A stretch of 64,000 bases of DNA from Corynebacterium kutscheri (GCF_000980835.1 NZ_CP011312.1:2170001-2234000); one strand, 5' to 3'; positions 48,436 to 62,467 are shown, numbered from the stretch's first letter. Numbers and translations: made by a program. The notes: generated by a model from the sequence alone, not told the origin.

Positions 48436-49015
48436 GCGTCGTACATTACCGTCTCTTCTCGGTGTCAGCCTTATCGTTAGCTTGCTTAGTGCCTGTAGTA
48501 CTAGCCCAACTACAACCGATGCCAGTGGCATGTCCGAACAGGCCGCCCAGGTTTCGGAAAGCGCTGCTCTAGAGGTTCATGATCACAATCTTCCCGTCGA
48601 TACTTTCCCTGATACTGGCGATAGAAATGCTTGGCAAGAATGCCCCTATCTAGATACTGCGTGGGTTTCTGATACCAATGGTCAGCGCACTCTGGGCCAA
48701 ACTATCGACGATCGCTTCGATACTCCGGCATGTACTTTCTGGTCTTATCCAGAAGAACCGCACGTAAAAGTGTTGGTGCGCCATATGAATACTGTTGCAG
48801 AAGCCATTGCAGTTGTCGATTGGGCGGCACCGGTTAATACAACAGAACCCGCCGACCAACCAGCTGGTTGGTCAGGCGGGCGCATTGGCAATGAGCAGGG
48901 CGCTATCTATGCAGTGCAAAAAGATACTATTGCCGTGGTGGTGTGGAGTAATCAGCAGCAAAGTTTAAAAACACAGCTTATTGCAGAGGAAGTTATTTCT
49001 CGACTCGGCTACTAG
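48434..49015 (+). CDS. DUF2020 family lipoprotein
   Basis: A 193-residue lipoprotein. The signal peptide is residues 1-19 with lipobox LLSAC. The mature domain has CPYLDTAWV and a second Cys in TPACTFWSYP. The start codon at 48434 overlaps the kinase start on the other strand (CATG), so its promoter would have to lie in the kinase gene and translation may be leaderless. Such lipoproteins in mycolata are of unknown role. Confidence 0.8.
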   Translation: MRRTLPSLLGVSLIVSLLSACSTSPTTTDASGMSEQAAQVSESAALEVHDHNLPVDTFPDTGDRNAWQECPYLDTAWVSDTNGQRTLGQTIDDRFDTPACTFWSYPEEPHVKVLVRHMNTVAEAIAVVDWAAPVNTTEPADQPAGWSGGRIGNEQGAIYAVQKDTIAVVVWSNQQQSLKTQLIAEEVISRLGY

Positions 49016-49060
49016 TTGGCTGCACACCCCTTCACTACACACCTGGGTAGTTTTATGGCC

Positions 49061-49213
49061 TTATACCGAAACGTCGTTATAAGGCATCATGGCTGAGACC
49101 CACGGGAAGATAACTTCCATGAGTAGGAAGAATATTGCGGTAAGTAGCACCAGGGTAATAATGAGTTTGACCAGCCATGGGCCAGGAAGTGCGCGCCATA
49201 GTAATCCGTACAT
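49061..49213 (-). CDS. 50-aa single-pass membrane protein coupled to the sortase gene
   Basis: A short gene. Its ATG at 49213 overlaps the sortase stop by one base (TAATG). The protein begins MYGLLWRALPGPWLVKL and has one strong membrane helix (about residues 16-38). Similar tiny proteins next to class E sortases occur in Corynebacterium, but I do not know their role. Confidence 0.75.
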   Translation of the reverse strand: MYGLLWRALPGPWLVKLIITLVLLTAIFFLLMEVIFPWVSAMMPYNDVSV

Positions 49214-49980
49214 TAGTTTTCCTCCAATACTGCTGGACGGGTGACCCCATCTTTAGCAATGACTTCAGTTTCCATGGCATGCACAATCATGCGCTCTGCA
49301 TTGGAAAATTGTGGGTGGCAGGTGGTCAAAGTGACTAAGCCCTCTGTTGGTTCGGCCAGGTTGATCCCTGGTACGGGGTCAATAACTCCAATATCTCCCG
49401 GAAGAGTAATGTGGCGTCCTTCGACAGTCGAGTACTCGCCAGCAGCAACTCTCTCTGCTTGCTGCGGGGTCAAGCACGACTCTGCCGCAGCACGACGCTC
49501 AGGGCCGCTGAGTCCAATCGGCAAGACCCGATAAACAACCCACTGAGTTTGCGTTTCGACGACCACCGCATCGCAGACTTCTAAATTCCCTAAATCATTA
49601 AAGGGTGCTCCCTTACCCACGCGGTGTCCAGCAACCGCAAAATTGCCCTTCTGACCTGGTAGTGCGGTGCCCACATAGTGTCCAGGACCAGCTAATAAGT
49701 CGGCGTCTTCGGTACCTTCAACAATGGCGAATTGAAAATCTGAGCCAAAGCGCGGAATATACATGCGCGCAAAGGCCTCGCCTAGTTCTGGATTGATTTT
49801 CTGACGTGGGTTTTTCCATTGCTCATCAAGTTTGCCCGCAACTATATTCTGAGCTTTACCAGCCTCAATATTTGTCCAATAGGCCTCGTAAAAGGCAAAA
49901 AGGAAAAGTAACAGGCCGCAGGTAAGCATGAGCTCACCAAGAACAGTAGAGATACTCACCCGGTGTTGTTTTTCGGTCAC
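49213..49980 (-). CDS. Class E housekeeping sortase (SrtF-like)
   Basis: A 255-residue membrane-anchored transpeptidase. The N-terminal helix is about residues 13-33. Catalytic residues are His in VAGHRVGKGAPFNDL, Cys in TLTTCHPQFSNAERM and a following Arg. In Corynebacterium the housekeeping sortase anchors pilins and other LPxTG proteins to peptidoglycan. No pilin gene adjoins it here, in keeping with a housekeeping role. Class E is by the TLTTC pattern. Confidence 0.88.
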   Translation of the reverse strand: MTEKQHRVSISTVLGELMLTCGLLLFLFAFYEAYWTNIEAGKAQNIVAGKLDEQWKNPRQKINPELGEAFARMYIPRFGSDFQFAIVEGTEDADLLAGPGHYVGTALPGQKGNFAVAGHRVGKGAPFNDLGNLEVCDAVVVETQTQWVVYRVLPIGLSGPERRAAAESCLTPQQAERVAAGEYSTVEGRHITLPGDIGVIDPVPGINLAEPTEGLVTLTTCHPQFSNAERMIVHAMETEVIAKDGVTRPAVLEEN

Positions 49981-50076
49981 ACTATTCCTTAAAATCCTTA
50001 AAAGTTTGCTTATTTTCTATTCTGAAAAGCATAGTCTGTTAGCCGCACTTCGCCATATCGCGTAGCATAAATTGGC

Positions 50077-51219
50077 GTGCTCGAACTCTTCATTTATCCT
50101 ATTTCCGGCATCATGAAGATGTGGCATAGTATGCTGCATTCAGGTTTCGGTTTAGATGATTCTATGGCCTGGATTTTATCGTTATTTGGCCTTGTCATCA
50201 CGATTCGTTCCATCACCATACCGTTGACCTGGTTACAAATGAAGTCTGGCCGTATCGCTGTGCTTATCCGACCTAAAGATCGTGCCTTAAAAGATACGTA
50301 TGCCAATCGCCATGACGCATCATCTATTAAAGAGCATGAAGAAAAAGTAAAGGAATTGCGTTCCGAATATGGCTACAGCCTAGCGGCAGGCTGTTTACCT
50401 TCACTTATTCTTTTTCCAGCATTTTTAGGTCTGTATCAAGTTCTTTTACGCATGTCACGACCGGCAGAGGGCATAGATGCTGATCATTTCTCAGCCATCG
50501 GTTTCTTAACATCTGACGACGTACGTGCCTTCCTACAAACCAAAATCGGTGATATCCCTATTGCCGCGTACACCACATTAACAACTGAACAGCTCAGCTT
50601 ATTAGGTGCCACCAAATCGGAAATTCGAGAGTTCATTTTCCCCCTTATTATCGCCTCATGCGTGTTTACCTTATTAAACATGCTCATTTCGATCTATCGC
50701 ACTTGGGTAACTCTCGATGCCGATAGTGCAGCCGCTGTATTTGCGCTCAAACTAATTGTCATATCCGCCGTTATTATGCCCTTTGTTTTATATGGCATCG
50801 GCATGTACGGCCCCATCCCGGTGGCAATCATTTTGTACTGGGTAGCCAATAACCTCTGGACGCTGATTCAGAGCATAGTAGTCGCCTTGACGCTGTATAA
50901 GGTGCTTCCATTAGAAGAAGAACACCTACATTTCCTTAATGAACGTCGTCAGCTTCTTAACCAGCGCAGAAAGCAAAAACGAGAGTTCAAACGACGCAAA
51001 CGAAACCTGCGCTTGAAAAAAATTTATAGCGCTGAAGCAAGAAAAGAATACCGGGAATTCATCGCACAGCATAAGGCCGAACGGGCAGCCAAAAAAGCCG
51101 AACGCTCCAAACACTCGGCTTTGCGTACTGAGGCACAAAAAGAACTGCGCCAACAGCGAGCAGCAGAGAAAAAAGCAAAGAAAGAAGCTGCTAAGAAGGA
51201 AAAGGAAGCACGCGATTAG
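50077..51219 (+). CDS. YidC/Oxa1-family membrane protein insertase paralogue
   Basis: A 380-residue membrane protein with five to six helices. YidC features are the first helix pair, the hydrophilic loop (RPKDRALKDTYANRH) and GCLPSLILFPAFLGLYQVLLRM. The C-terminal 100 residues are extremely Lys/Arg-rich and could contact the ribosome. It starts at GTG with no ribosome site; TAGCAT ten bases upstream could be the -10 box of a leaderless mRNA. Not the main YidC next to rpmH, but a second copy. Its stop overlaps the convergent TetR gene by 4 bp. Confidence 0.87.
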   Translation: MLELFIYPISGIMKMWHSMLHSGFGLDDSMAWILSLFGLVITIRSITIPLTWLQMKSGRIAVLIRPKDRALKDTYANRHDASSIKEHEEKVKELRSEYGYSLAAGCLPSLILFPAFLGLYQVLLRMSRPAEGIDADHFSAIGFLTSDDVRAFLQTKIGDIPIAAYTTLTTEQLSLLGATKSEIREFIFPLIIASCVFTLLNMLISIYRTWVTLDADSAAAVFALKLIVISAVIMPFVLYGIGMYGPIPVAIILYWVANNLWTLIQSIVVALTLYKVLPLEEEHLHFLNERRQLLNQRRKQKREFKRRKRNLRLKKIYSAEARKEYREFIAQHKAERAAKKAERSKHSALRTEAQKELRQQRAAEKKAKKEAAKKEKEARD

Positions 51220-51833
51220 ATCGAGTAATCTGCTGGAGGTTCGCTCAGCAGCTGTACCGCGAGCGCACGGGCAGTATGCAGCGAAGAGACATCTCGATTA
51301 ATAACCCCACCAGCAAGTCCTCCGTCGAGATAAATCATCAGTTGCTGGGCTTGAGTGGAACCAGGGTAACCATTTTTCAGCTCCAAAAGAGTCGTCATCT
51401 CATCAACCATCCAACTGCGGTGACGAATAACTGCCTCTAGGATTCCGTGTTCGCTGGTGCTTTCCGGGCAAGGATACTCATTGGCTGCGTTGAGAAACAG
51501 CGAACCCCGGAAACCACGCTGTAGCTCCTGTTCAATATACTGATCGAAAAAAGCTAAGATCTTTTCTTCTGGACTCAACATTTCTTCGGTGCGCTTAGAA
51601 TAAGCATCGCGCCACTTTCGATCCAGTTCCTCTAGATATGCGATAACCAATGCGTCTTTAGAACCAAAAAGGGAATAAAGACTTGCCTTGGCAACATCAG
51701 CTTCTCTGAGAATACGGTCGATGCCAATAACTCGAATACCTTGGGTGCTAAAGAGCTCCGTCGCGCTATCAAGCAGACGCTGGCGCGGGCTTGGCCGGTT
51801 CTTCCGGCGTCCTGCTGCCTTCGCTTCAGCCAC
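51216..51833 (-). CDS. TetR-family regulator
   Basis: A 205-residue repressor. The helix-turn-helix (about residues 16-62) includes DRILREADVAKASLYSLFGSKDALV. A ligand domain with Cys follows; the C-terminus is YS-free and short. Two inverted repeats lie directly upstream, so autoregulation is likely. The target gene besides itself is not evident. Confidence 0.88.
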   Translation of the reverse strand: MAEAKAAGRRKNRPSPRQRLLDSATELFSTQGIRVIGIDRILREADVAKASLYSLFGSKDALVIAYLEELDRKWRDAYSKRTEEMLSPEEKILAFFDQYIEQELQRGFRGSLFLNAANEYPCPESTSEHGILEAVIRHRSWMVDEMTTLLELKNGYPGSTQAQQLMIYLDGGLAGGVINRDVSSLHTARALAVQLLSEPPADYSI

Positions 51834-51858
51834 AGATATTTCCTTCCGACGATTGATC

Positions 51859-51897
51859 TATAGTGACCGTTCCACTATATACAAACCGGTTGGTCTA
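51859..51897. promoter_or_regulatory. Probable TetR operators overlapping the tetR promoter
   Basis: Two adjacent symmetric elements: TATAGTG/CACTATA arms, perfect, 7 bases apart (51859-51879), and a 20-bp palindrome centred on AACCGGTT (51878-51897) with eight of ten pairs matching. On the minus strand TATAGT follows and could be a -10 box, so bound repressor would block transcription. Confidence 0.6.
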
Positions 51898-51941
51898 TTA
51901 CACTTTTACAGTGTTATAAATGACCCAATACATACAAAAAT

Positions 51942-51968
51942 GGCTTCCGAGAAACTATCTCGGAAGCC
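51942..51968 (-). terminator. Terminator of the GlsB-like gene
   Basis: A perfect 10-bp stem GGCTTCCGAG/CTCGGAAGCC with a 7-base loop is followed by ATTTTTG on the minus strand. Confidence 0.85.
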
Positions 51969-51993
51969 GATAAAAAGCAGGGTACTTTTCTAG

Positions 51994-52251
51994 TTACTTT
52001 CGTATCGCCTGCACAATGCTGAGCAAAATCACCGCGCCTAGTAAACAGGTGAAGAAGCTAAAGATAAGGCCTCCGCCAGCTACATCAACACCAAATAAGC
52101 CGAGCAAAAAGCCGCCAATAAAACCACCGACAATACCAACAATGATGTTTAATACAACACCCTGTTGTGCATCGGTGCCCTTAATTTTAGAAGCAATCCA
52201 ACCCGCTAAGCCGCCAATGATGATCCAACCGAGAATTCCTAGTGGTGGCAT
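51994..52251 (-). CDS. GlsB/YeaQ/YmgE family small membrane protein
   Basis: An 85-residue hydrophobic protein with three helices and glycine-rich motifs (GWIIIGGLAGWIAS, GIVGGFIGGFLLGLFG). Members are called transglycosylase-associated and are stress-induced, but have no known catalytic residues. It has its own terminator and a GGAAG ribosome site. Confidence 0.9.
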   Translation of the reverse strand: MPPLGILGWIIIGGLAGWIASKIKGTDAQQGVVLNIIVGIVGGFIGGFLLGLFGVDVAGGGLIFSFFTCLLGAVILLSIVQAIRK

Positions 52252-52566
52252 AATGTGTTCCTTCTTTCTTCACTAAAACTCTTGAACTCTTGGGATACAC
52301 ATCAAGTCTAATAACAAAACAAAAATACCGTCGCCGCTAAATACAAGAAAGTAGCTCAAAAAACTAACGTGAACTGCACTTATAACAATCTCATTACTAT
52401 GCGTATCAGAGGTAAAAAATGCAATAGCTAGCGCTAACGTTTGCACTAAAACTTATTAAAATCGTCGCTATCTTCCCACATATATTTATACATCGGTAGA
52501 CAGCGACGCTATTAAAATCAAATTCTTAAAACTACCACCACATATTTTTATGCAGTGTACTTTTAA
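52252..52566. other. Intergenic region, no gene seen
   Basis: A/T-rich DNA holding the promoter of the GlsB-like gene. An inverted repeat CGTCGCT/AGCGACG with a 32-base gap lies at 52463-52508 and could affect the 3' end of the universal stress gene transcript. Nothing else is supported. Confidence 0.4.
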
Positions 52567-53463
52567 CTACTTAATATGCGGACGCACCACAACCATTGGA
52601 CAAGGAGCCGACTGCAACAAGGCACGCGATGTCGAGCCTAAAAGCATGCCTCGGAAGCCGCCGCGTCCATGCGAGCCAACCACCAAAAGCTGTGCATCCT
52701 GGGAGTTATCCACCAGGGCACGAATTGGACGATCGCGAGTAATAACCAACTCTACTTCCACATCGGGGTACTCAGCGATAAACGGTGCTACCCGTTCTTT
52801 GAGTAATTCGGTCTGTTCATCTTCAATAACATTCCACTCTTGCTGAGCTGCAGCTAGGCCTGCCAAAGATGCTTGTACTTGCATGTCCATCCAAGTGTGT
52901 ACCGCAATAAGTTTTGCCCCACGTGCTTTGGCTTCAGCAAACGCAAATGCAGTAGCCTGCTGAGAAATATCAGAGCCATCAACGCCGACCACCACTGGAC
53001 CGTACTTATTGCTCTCGGTCACATGATTATCTTCTCGCACGACTACAACTGGACACTGCGCATGGGAAACCACCGCAGCAGAAACAGAGCCCATGACCAT
53101 ACCGGATAGTCCACCCAAACCACGCGATCCCATCACGATCATGGTGGCATCTGCGCTCATTTCGAGCAGCATATCAATTGGAGAACCTTCAGCAATGGTG
53201 TAGCCAACCTTAAGATCCTTAGCAACGCTATGAGCTATTTCACGTGCTTCGTCGATCTTATGCATGGTTTCGTTTTGCAGTTCGTCGAAAAGCTCTTGTG
53301 GAGGAATCATGCCTTCGGCATAAAGAAACTGCGGCATCGTATAACTAGATGCAAGGCGCAGCGGGATCCCGCGCTTATATGCAGTATTTGCAGCCCAACG
53401 CACGGCATTTTTGGAGGCGTCGGACCCATCAACGGCAACAACGACAATGCTCTCAACGGTCAT
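52567..53463 (-). CDS. Universal stress protein with two UspA domains
   Basis: A 298-residue protein made of two tandem UspA domains (about 1-145 and 155-295). Each has the ATP-binding Gly motif: VMGSRGLGGLSGMVMGS and VVGSHGRGGFRGMLLGS. It begins at the ATG at 53463, with AAAGG nine bases before; a GTG at 53472 is less likely. It is a probable stress or dormancy protein; the ligand is ATP by family. Confidence 0.93.
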   Translation of the reverse strand: MTVESIVVVAVDGSDASKNAVRWAANTAYKRGIPLRLASSYTMPQFLYAEGMIPPQELFDELQNETMHKIDEAREIAHSVAKDLKVGYTIAEGSPIDMLLEMSADATMIVMGSRGLGGLSGMVMGSVSAAVVSHAQCPVVVVREDNHVTESNKYGPVVVGVDGSDISQQATAFAFAEAKARGAKLIAVHTWMDMQVQASLAGLAAAQQEWNVIEDEQTELLKERVAPFIAEYPDVEVELVITRDRPIRALVDNSQDAQLLVVGSHGRGGFRGMLLGSTSRALLQSAPCPMVVVRPHIK

Positions 53464-53586
53464 TTCTCTCACCTTTCCCGAGGCTAATAGGCTGACAGAC
53501 CTGCTCTGTCACGTCCTATTGTATCCCTTTATCCCGGATCAGGCTTAAGGTTCACCTTATTGATATAAAAATAATAGTTTAAAAAA

Positions 53587-53727
53587 CTACTGCACGGCCT
53601 TAGTCGCAGAGTCTGCATTAGACGGATACAAAATGGTATAGATGACCTTCAACACATCAGCGATTACCTTGCCAATGCCCGTCGAAAAGAACTCAAGAAT
53701 CGGATTCACGATAGCATTAATATCCAT
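53587..53727 (-). CDS. 46-aa porin-like micro-protein (PorA/PorH type)
   Basis: A tiny protein beginning MDINAIVNPILEFFSTGIGK with an amphipathic hydrophobic helix, then VIADVLKVIYTILYPSNADS and a short polar tail ending AVQ. No signal peptide is present, as for the outer-membrane porins PorA and PorH of Corynebacterium, which are 40-60 residues long and act in the mycomembrane. The serines at 15, 36 and 40 could be mycoloylated. The start shares CATG with the pseudouridine synthase gene. Porin activity is inferred. Confidence 0.72.
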   Translation of the reverse strand: MDINAIVNPILEFFSTGIGKVIADVLKVIYTILYPSNADSATKAVQ

Positions 53728-54721
53728 GTCTCAAAGGGTAATACAGTTAGCGCGCAAACAAGCGCCACTCGCCGTAAAAGATGGTCTTAACCCCTCTCGA
53801 GTTCGAGTTCCCGCCGAGGCTGATGGGCTTAATGCTAAAGAATTTGTTCATCACTTGATTAACAGTCAGCGGCATCGCCACCCAGAAGATAATGAGCACG
53901 CACTCCATAAGCGTTTCGACGACCAAGAAGTCATTGCAGTTCGTGGGCATCGAGCGCGCATTTTAACCACCCAAGATCAGGTATACCAAGACGAAGACGT
54001 ATGGTTTTACCGCATTCCTGCGCCTGAACCAGTCATTCCTTATGATATTCCGATCCTTTTCGAAGACGATCATCTCTTAGTGGTAAACAAGCCACCTTTT
54101 TATGCCACCATGCCCAGAGGAAAACACATCACCAATAGTGTGACCACACAGCTTCGCAGATTAACGGAAAACGGTGAATTAAGCCCCGCACACCGTCTTG
54201 ATCGACTTACCTCCGGGGTACTTGTTTTCACCAAAACACGCGAAGTTCGCGGTGCTTACCAAACGCTTTTTGCTAAGCGTGAGGTGCATAAAACATATCA
54301 AGCTATCGCACGGTTTAATAACCAACTCCAAGCCGGTTCTCGTTGGTGCTCCCGCCTAGAAAAAAACGCCGGTGAACACCAAACCCGAATACTCGATGGT
54401 AAACCTAATGCCATTACTACTGTTGTTTCCATCGCTGCTGTTTCAGCTTCGCGGCAAACAGAATTAAAAAAAATTTTTGGTGCCCAACCCCAATTAGCAT
54501 CATACATACTTGCCCCGGAAACTGGGCGGACTCATCAATTACGGGTGCATATGTATCAGGCTGGTACACCTATTCTTGGTGATCCAGTGTACCCGATAGT
54601 TCTTCCCGAAGAAGTAGAAGATTACCGCATACCGTTGTGTTTATGTGCGGTAGGTTTAAGCTTTATTGATCCGATTAGTGGTGTTGATAGGATTTTTGAA
54701 ACAGAATCCTTGTTTTTCTGA
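53726..54721 (+). CDS. RluA-family pseudouridine synthase
   Basis: A 331-residue RNA modification enzyme. A short N-terminal part is followed by the catalytic domain: PHYATMPRG-like entry PPFYATMPRG, catalytic Asp in HRLDRLTSGVLVF, KTYQAI and GRTHQLRVHM. The start is the ATG at 53726 because the family usually begins MSxR...ARKQAPLAVKDGLNPSR; longer frames overlap the porin-like gene. It overlaps that gene by two bases. It ends before the rRNA terminator; the RNA target is not known. Confidence 0.9.
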   Translation: MSQRVIQLARKQAPLAVKDGLNPSRVRVPAEADGLNAKEFVHHLINSQRHRHPEDNEHALHKRFDDQEVIAVRGHRARILTTQDQVYQDEDVWFYRIPAPEPVIPYDIPILFEDDHLLVVNKPPFYATMPRGKHITNSVTTQLRRLTENGELSPAHRLDRLTSGVLVFTKTREVRGAYQTLFAKREVHKTYQAIARFNNQLQAGSRWCSRLEKNAGEHQTRILDGKPNAITTVVSIAAVSASRQTELKKIFGAQPQLASYILAPETGRTHQLRVHMYQAGTPILGDPVYPIVLPEEVEDYRIPLCLCAVGLSFIDPISGVDRIFETESLFF

Positions 54722-54818
54722 AACCATCACCCACACGTGGGTTGCTATAACCCACAATAGGTGGTCTCTCTCTACAAATATGTGCCGCCCCCACGCGCCC
54801 TGCACACCCACCACACAC

Positions 54819-54886
54819 AAAAAGAAAGGAGAGGGAAACACATCCCACACACATTGTGCGGATGTTTCCCTCTCCCCTTCTTTTTG
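54819..54886. terminator. rRNA operon terminator
   Basis: A long hairpin GGAGAGGGAAACA.ATCC/GGATGTTTCCCTCTCC (one bulge) with A and T runs on each side ends the minus-strand rrn operon and also stops the convergent pseudouridine synthase transcript. Confidence 0.92.
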
Positions 54887-54901
54887 CTTTATCAAGTTTT
54901 A

Positions 54902-55018
54902 GGTTGGCGGTGACCTACTCTCCCACACCCTCCCAGGTGCAGTACCATCAGCGCAATCAGGCTTAGCTTCCGGGTTCGAAAAGGGACCGGGCGTTTCCCC
55001 AACGCTATAACCACCAAC
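54902..55018 (-). rRNA. rrf: 5S ribosomal RNA
   Basis: About 117 bases. On the minus strand it reads GGTGGTTATAGCG at the 5' end, contains CCCGGTCCCTTTTCGAACCCGG and ends GGTCACCGCCAACC, pairing with the start. It is last in the operon. Ends are approximate by two to three bases. Confidence 0.92.
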
Positions 55019-55212
55019 ACGACTATAAACAACACAGTACACACCCCACAAACACACATGTGCTTGTTAACGTGCGTGTGCTGTGTCAGACACTGCACAG
55101 TGAACACAAACCCAACAACAACCACCACCATAAAGCAGCAGAACAACAATTATTCACGTTTCTTTGAACCCATTAACATGTTTCCCTATTTTGCCTTATT
55201 CATGTGTCAAAA

Positions 55213-60236
<5,024 letters not shown>

Positions 60237-60952
60237 AAAAATAAGAAAAATTATTGGGAAAGCCCAACAACTGGCAAAAAATAAACAAAAACAATTTTTA
60301 GTATTTAACAAGCACCCACAACCATCCCCCAGCCCCTTACCCTCAACACAATAAAATCCTAAAAACTATATTGAAGAAAAAAGATAAGAAACAAGAAAAC
60401 AAATCATGGTCACTTGCCGGTCACACCACAACACCATCAGTGACATCTGATCACCACAGTATCAGGCGTAAAAACAAAAACCATTATCCCCCACCACAAT
60501 AAACACATATGTGAATACGTGATAAGAAAAAGAAAATATGTGTAAAACAAAAAACAATAACACACAACACAATGACCAAACACAAACACTTATTCAGCAT
60601 TCATCATTAATCACTAGATTCTGTGTGTTACATGTTGTAACAAATGATTTGGCACACTATTGAGTTCTCAAACAACCCACACCCACCACACAACAAACAA
60701 ATACTTGTTGCAATACAATGGGATGCTTTGGTGATCCTAGCAAATTTTTTTGCTGTTTTAAAGGATCAAGAGTTTTTATTTTCTTCGCCGCTTGGCTTGG
60801 TGTTTTGCACATGTTTGTTTGTGCTACCGGCCGCGGCGACTCACATAAAGTTACACACCACTTCACAACAACACAAATCCGCAGTTTAAAGCGCTCTTTT
60901 ATCTAAACAATCACACACAATATCAACTATATATTTTTAAAACCTATCTAGA
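60237..60952 (-). promoter_or_regulatory. rRNA leader with boxA element and promoter region
   Basis: The 716 bp upstream of 16S hold no gene. A boxA-type element lies at 60651-60673 (on the minus strand TTTGAGAACTCAATAGTGTG), the same type as in the spacer, for antitermination. A promoter candidate has an extended -10 TGCTAGGAT at 60734-60742 and a -35-like TTTAAA at 60757-60762, spacer 17; more upstream promoters may exist near 60890-60950. Confidence 0.55.
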
Positions 60953-61492
60953 TCAATTTTTAAGGCTCGTCGCGAAGTGCGCATCATCAGAGAAAAGAAC
61001 AAAATACGGTCTCAATTGCAGTGATCGTGCTCTTAAAGCCGACTCAATAATCAGCACACCAAAGAAAAGTAATTCAGACTGAGGCACGAGAACATCTGAA
61101 AAGACCACAAAACAAATAAAACCAGCCCACCCGCTAGCCACAGCGATAGCAGCTAACCAAGGCGCACTATCAAAAATGCTACTGGTGTGACTATCGGCTG
61201 AAAATAGCCACACCAAGGTAGCTAAGGCAAAAACACAGCAACCAAAAATGCCCAATCCAGCCACTACGCCATAGGCACCAGGTCGTCCCAAGAAAATCCG
61301 TCGCAACATACGGTAAAGCCACCAACTGATAGTTATTGCCCACAAGATAACCGCAAGCGATGCAAACCCTTGGTATAACAAAACCGGTAAAAATGGAAAG
61401 CTAGAGCCCGCCTTAGCCGTGAATGCTATAAATACGCGTAGCGAGGCGGCAATAAGGCCTAGCGCGATGCTTGAAACCAATACCCGTTCCAT
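60953..61492 (-). CDS. Membrane protein of unknown function
   Basis: A 179-residue protein with four to five hydrophobic helices and few charges except a short basic loop (YRMLRRIFLGRP). It contains no recognised motif. It sits between the rrn promoter region and an orphan GntR regulator that in other bacteria often controls an adjacent transporter. Membership of such a unit is possible but unproven. Confidence 0.65.
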   Translation of the reverse strand: MERVLVSSIALGLIAASLRVFIAFTAKAGSSFPFLPVLLYQGFASLAVILWAITISWWLYRMLRRIFLGRPGAYGVVAGLGIFGCCVFALATLVWLFSADSHTSSIFDSAPWLAAIAVASGWAGFICFVVFSDVLVPQSELLFFGVLIIESALRARSLQLRPYFVLFSDDAHFATSLKN

Positions 61493-61801
61493 AGTTTCAC
61501 CCCGCTCCCTTTAATTATTAGAACCTCTGCCTTTGTAAAATCTTGCTCCGTATTTTCTCACCGTCTCATAATAAAAATCAATAACTTTTGACATGCCCGT
61601 GAAAAAACGTGAAGGAAGATTAGCGTCATAGGCTCGCCTGCACTCAGCTTTCAAAGCACCCTAAAAATCGTTTGTCACTATCAAGACAATTTGTATGGCT
61701 ACAGAAACTCATTCACCGCCATGAAGACATCGATAAGACGCCGGTAAGACCCTAGTAAAGCACGCCTTAAAGGCCAACAACACTAAGCCATATGCATTGA
61801 G
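61493..61801. other. Intergenic region between the membrane gene and the GntR gene
   Basis: About 309 bp without a supported gene. It could hold the promoter of the membrane gene or decayed remains of a lost transporter gene; I see no intact motif of either. Confidence 0.4.
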
Positions 61802-62176
61802 TCACCGGTATAACCCTCGACTTTCTGCTACTTTGTCGACTAGTTCATGTAGTTGTTTGCGGTCAACATCGAGTTTGACTGCTTCGTCGATAAGCGGAGC
61901 AAGATAATGTGCTGCAAAATGTTCTCGTCGACGAGCAAGAATAAGCTCTTTAGCCTCTTCGGTAACAAACATTCCCACGCCACGGTGTTTCTCTAAGATC
62001 CCCTCTGCCACTAACACACTGAGTCCTTTACGCGCCGTTGCCGGGTTGATTGAATGGAAAGCAGCTAACTCATTTGTGCTCGGCGCACGGCTACCGGTAA
62101 CGAGACCACCTTCAACAATGGAATCCTCGATGAGAGTGGCAATTTGTCGGAAAAGCGGTGCCGCTTGGTCATCCAT
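61802..62176 (-). CDS. GntR-family regulator, YtrA subfamily
   Basis: A 124-residue short GntR protein. The winged helix is LFRQIATLIEDSIVEGG...PSTNELAAFHSINPATARKGLSVLVAEGILEKHRGVGMFV; a short C-terminal dimerisation helix follows. YtrA members usually regulate an adjacent ABC transporter, absent here. Start at the ATG at 62176 with AAGG before it; longer frames lack this. Confidence 0.88.
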   Translation of the reverse strand: MDDQAAPLFRQIATLIEDSIVEGGLVTGSRAPSTNELAAFHSINPATARKGLSVLVAEGILEKHRGVGMFVTEEAKELILARRREHFAAHYLAPLIDEAVKLDVDRKQLHELVDKVAESRGLYR

Positions 62177-62467
62177 CTTTACTACCTTTCCCAGCATGAC
62201 CAACCACCATAGCACCCATGCATCCCGTTAGACGGTTAGCTACTCTACCAACTAACCATAGTGACCACTGTGACCAGAGTTTTAAAGATCACCACAAAAT
62301 AAAAACAACCGTCATAAAGACCTACCTGCCTTAATATAAAGAAAATTTCTCGCTATATCCTGCATTTTCAGCAGATATATCGACTTAACAAGGTGATATA
62401 AGGCATGCTAGAAGGCATAACTTTTAATATTTTCGTAATCACAAAATAAATAGAAAATGCAGGAGCC

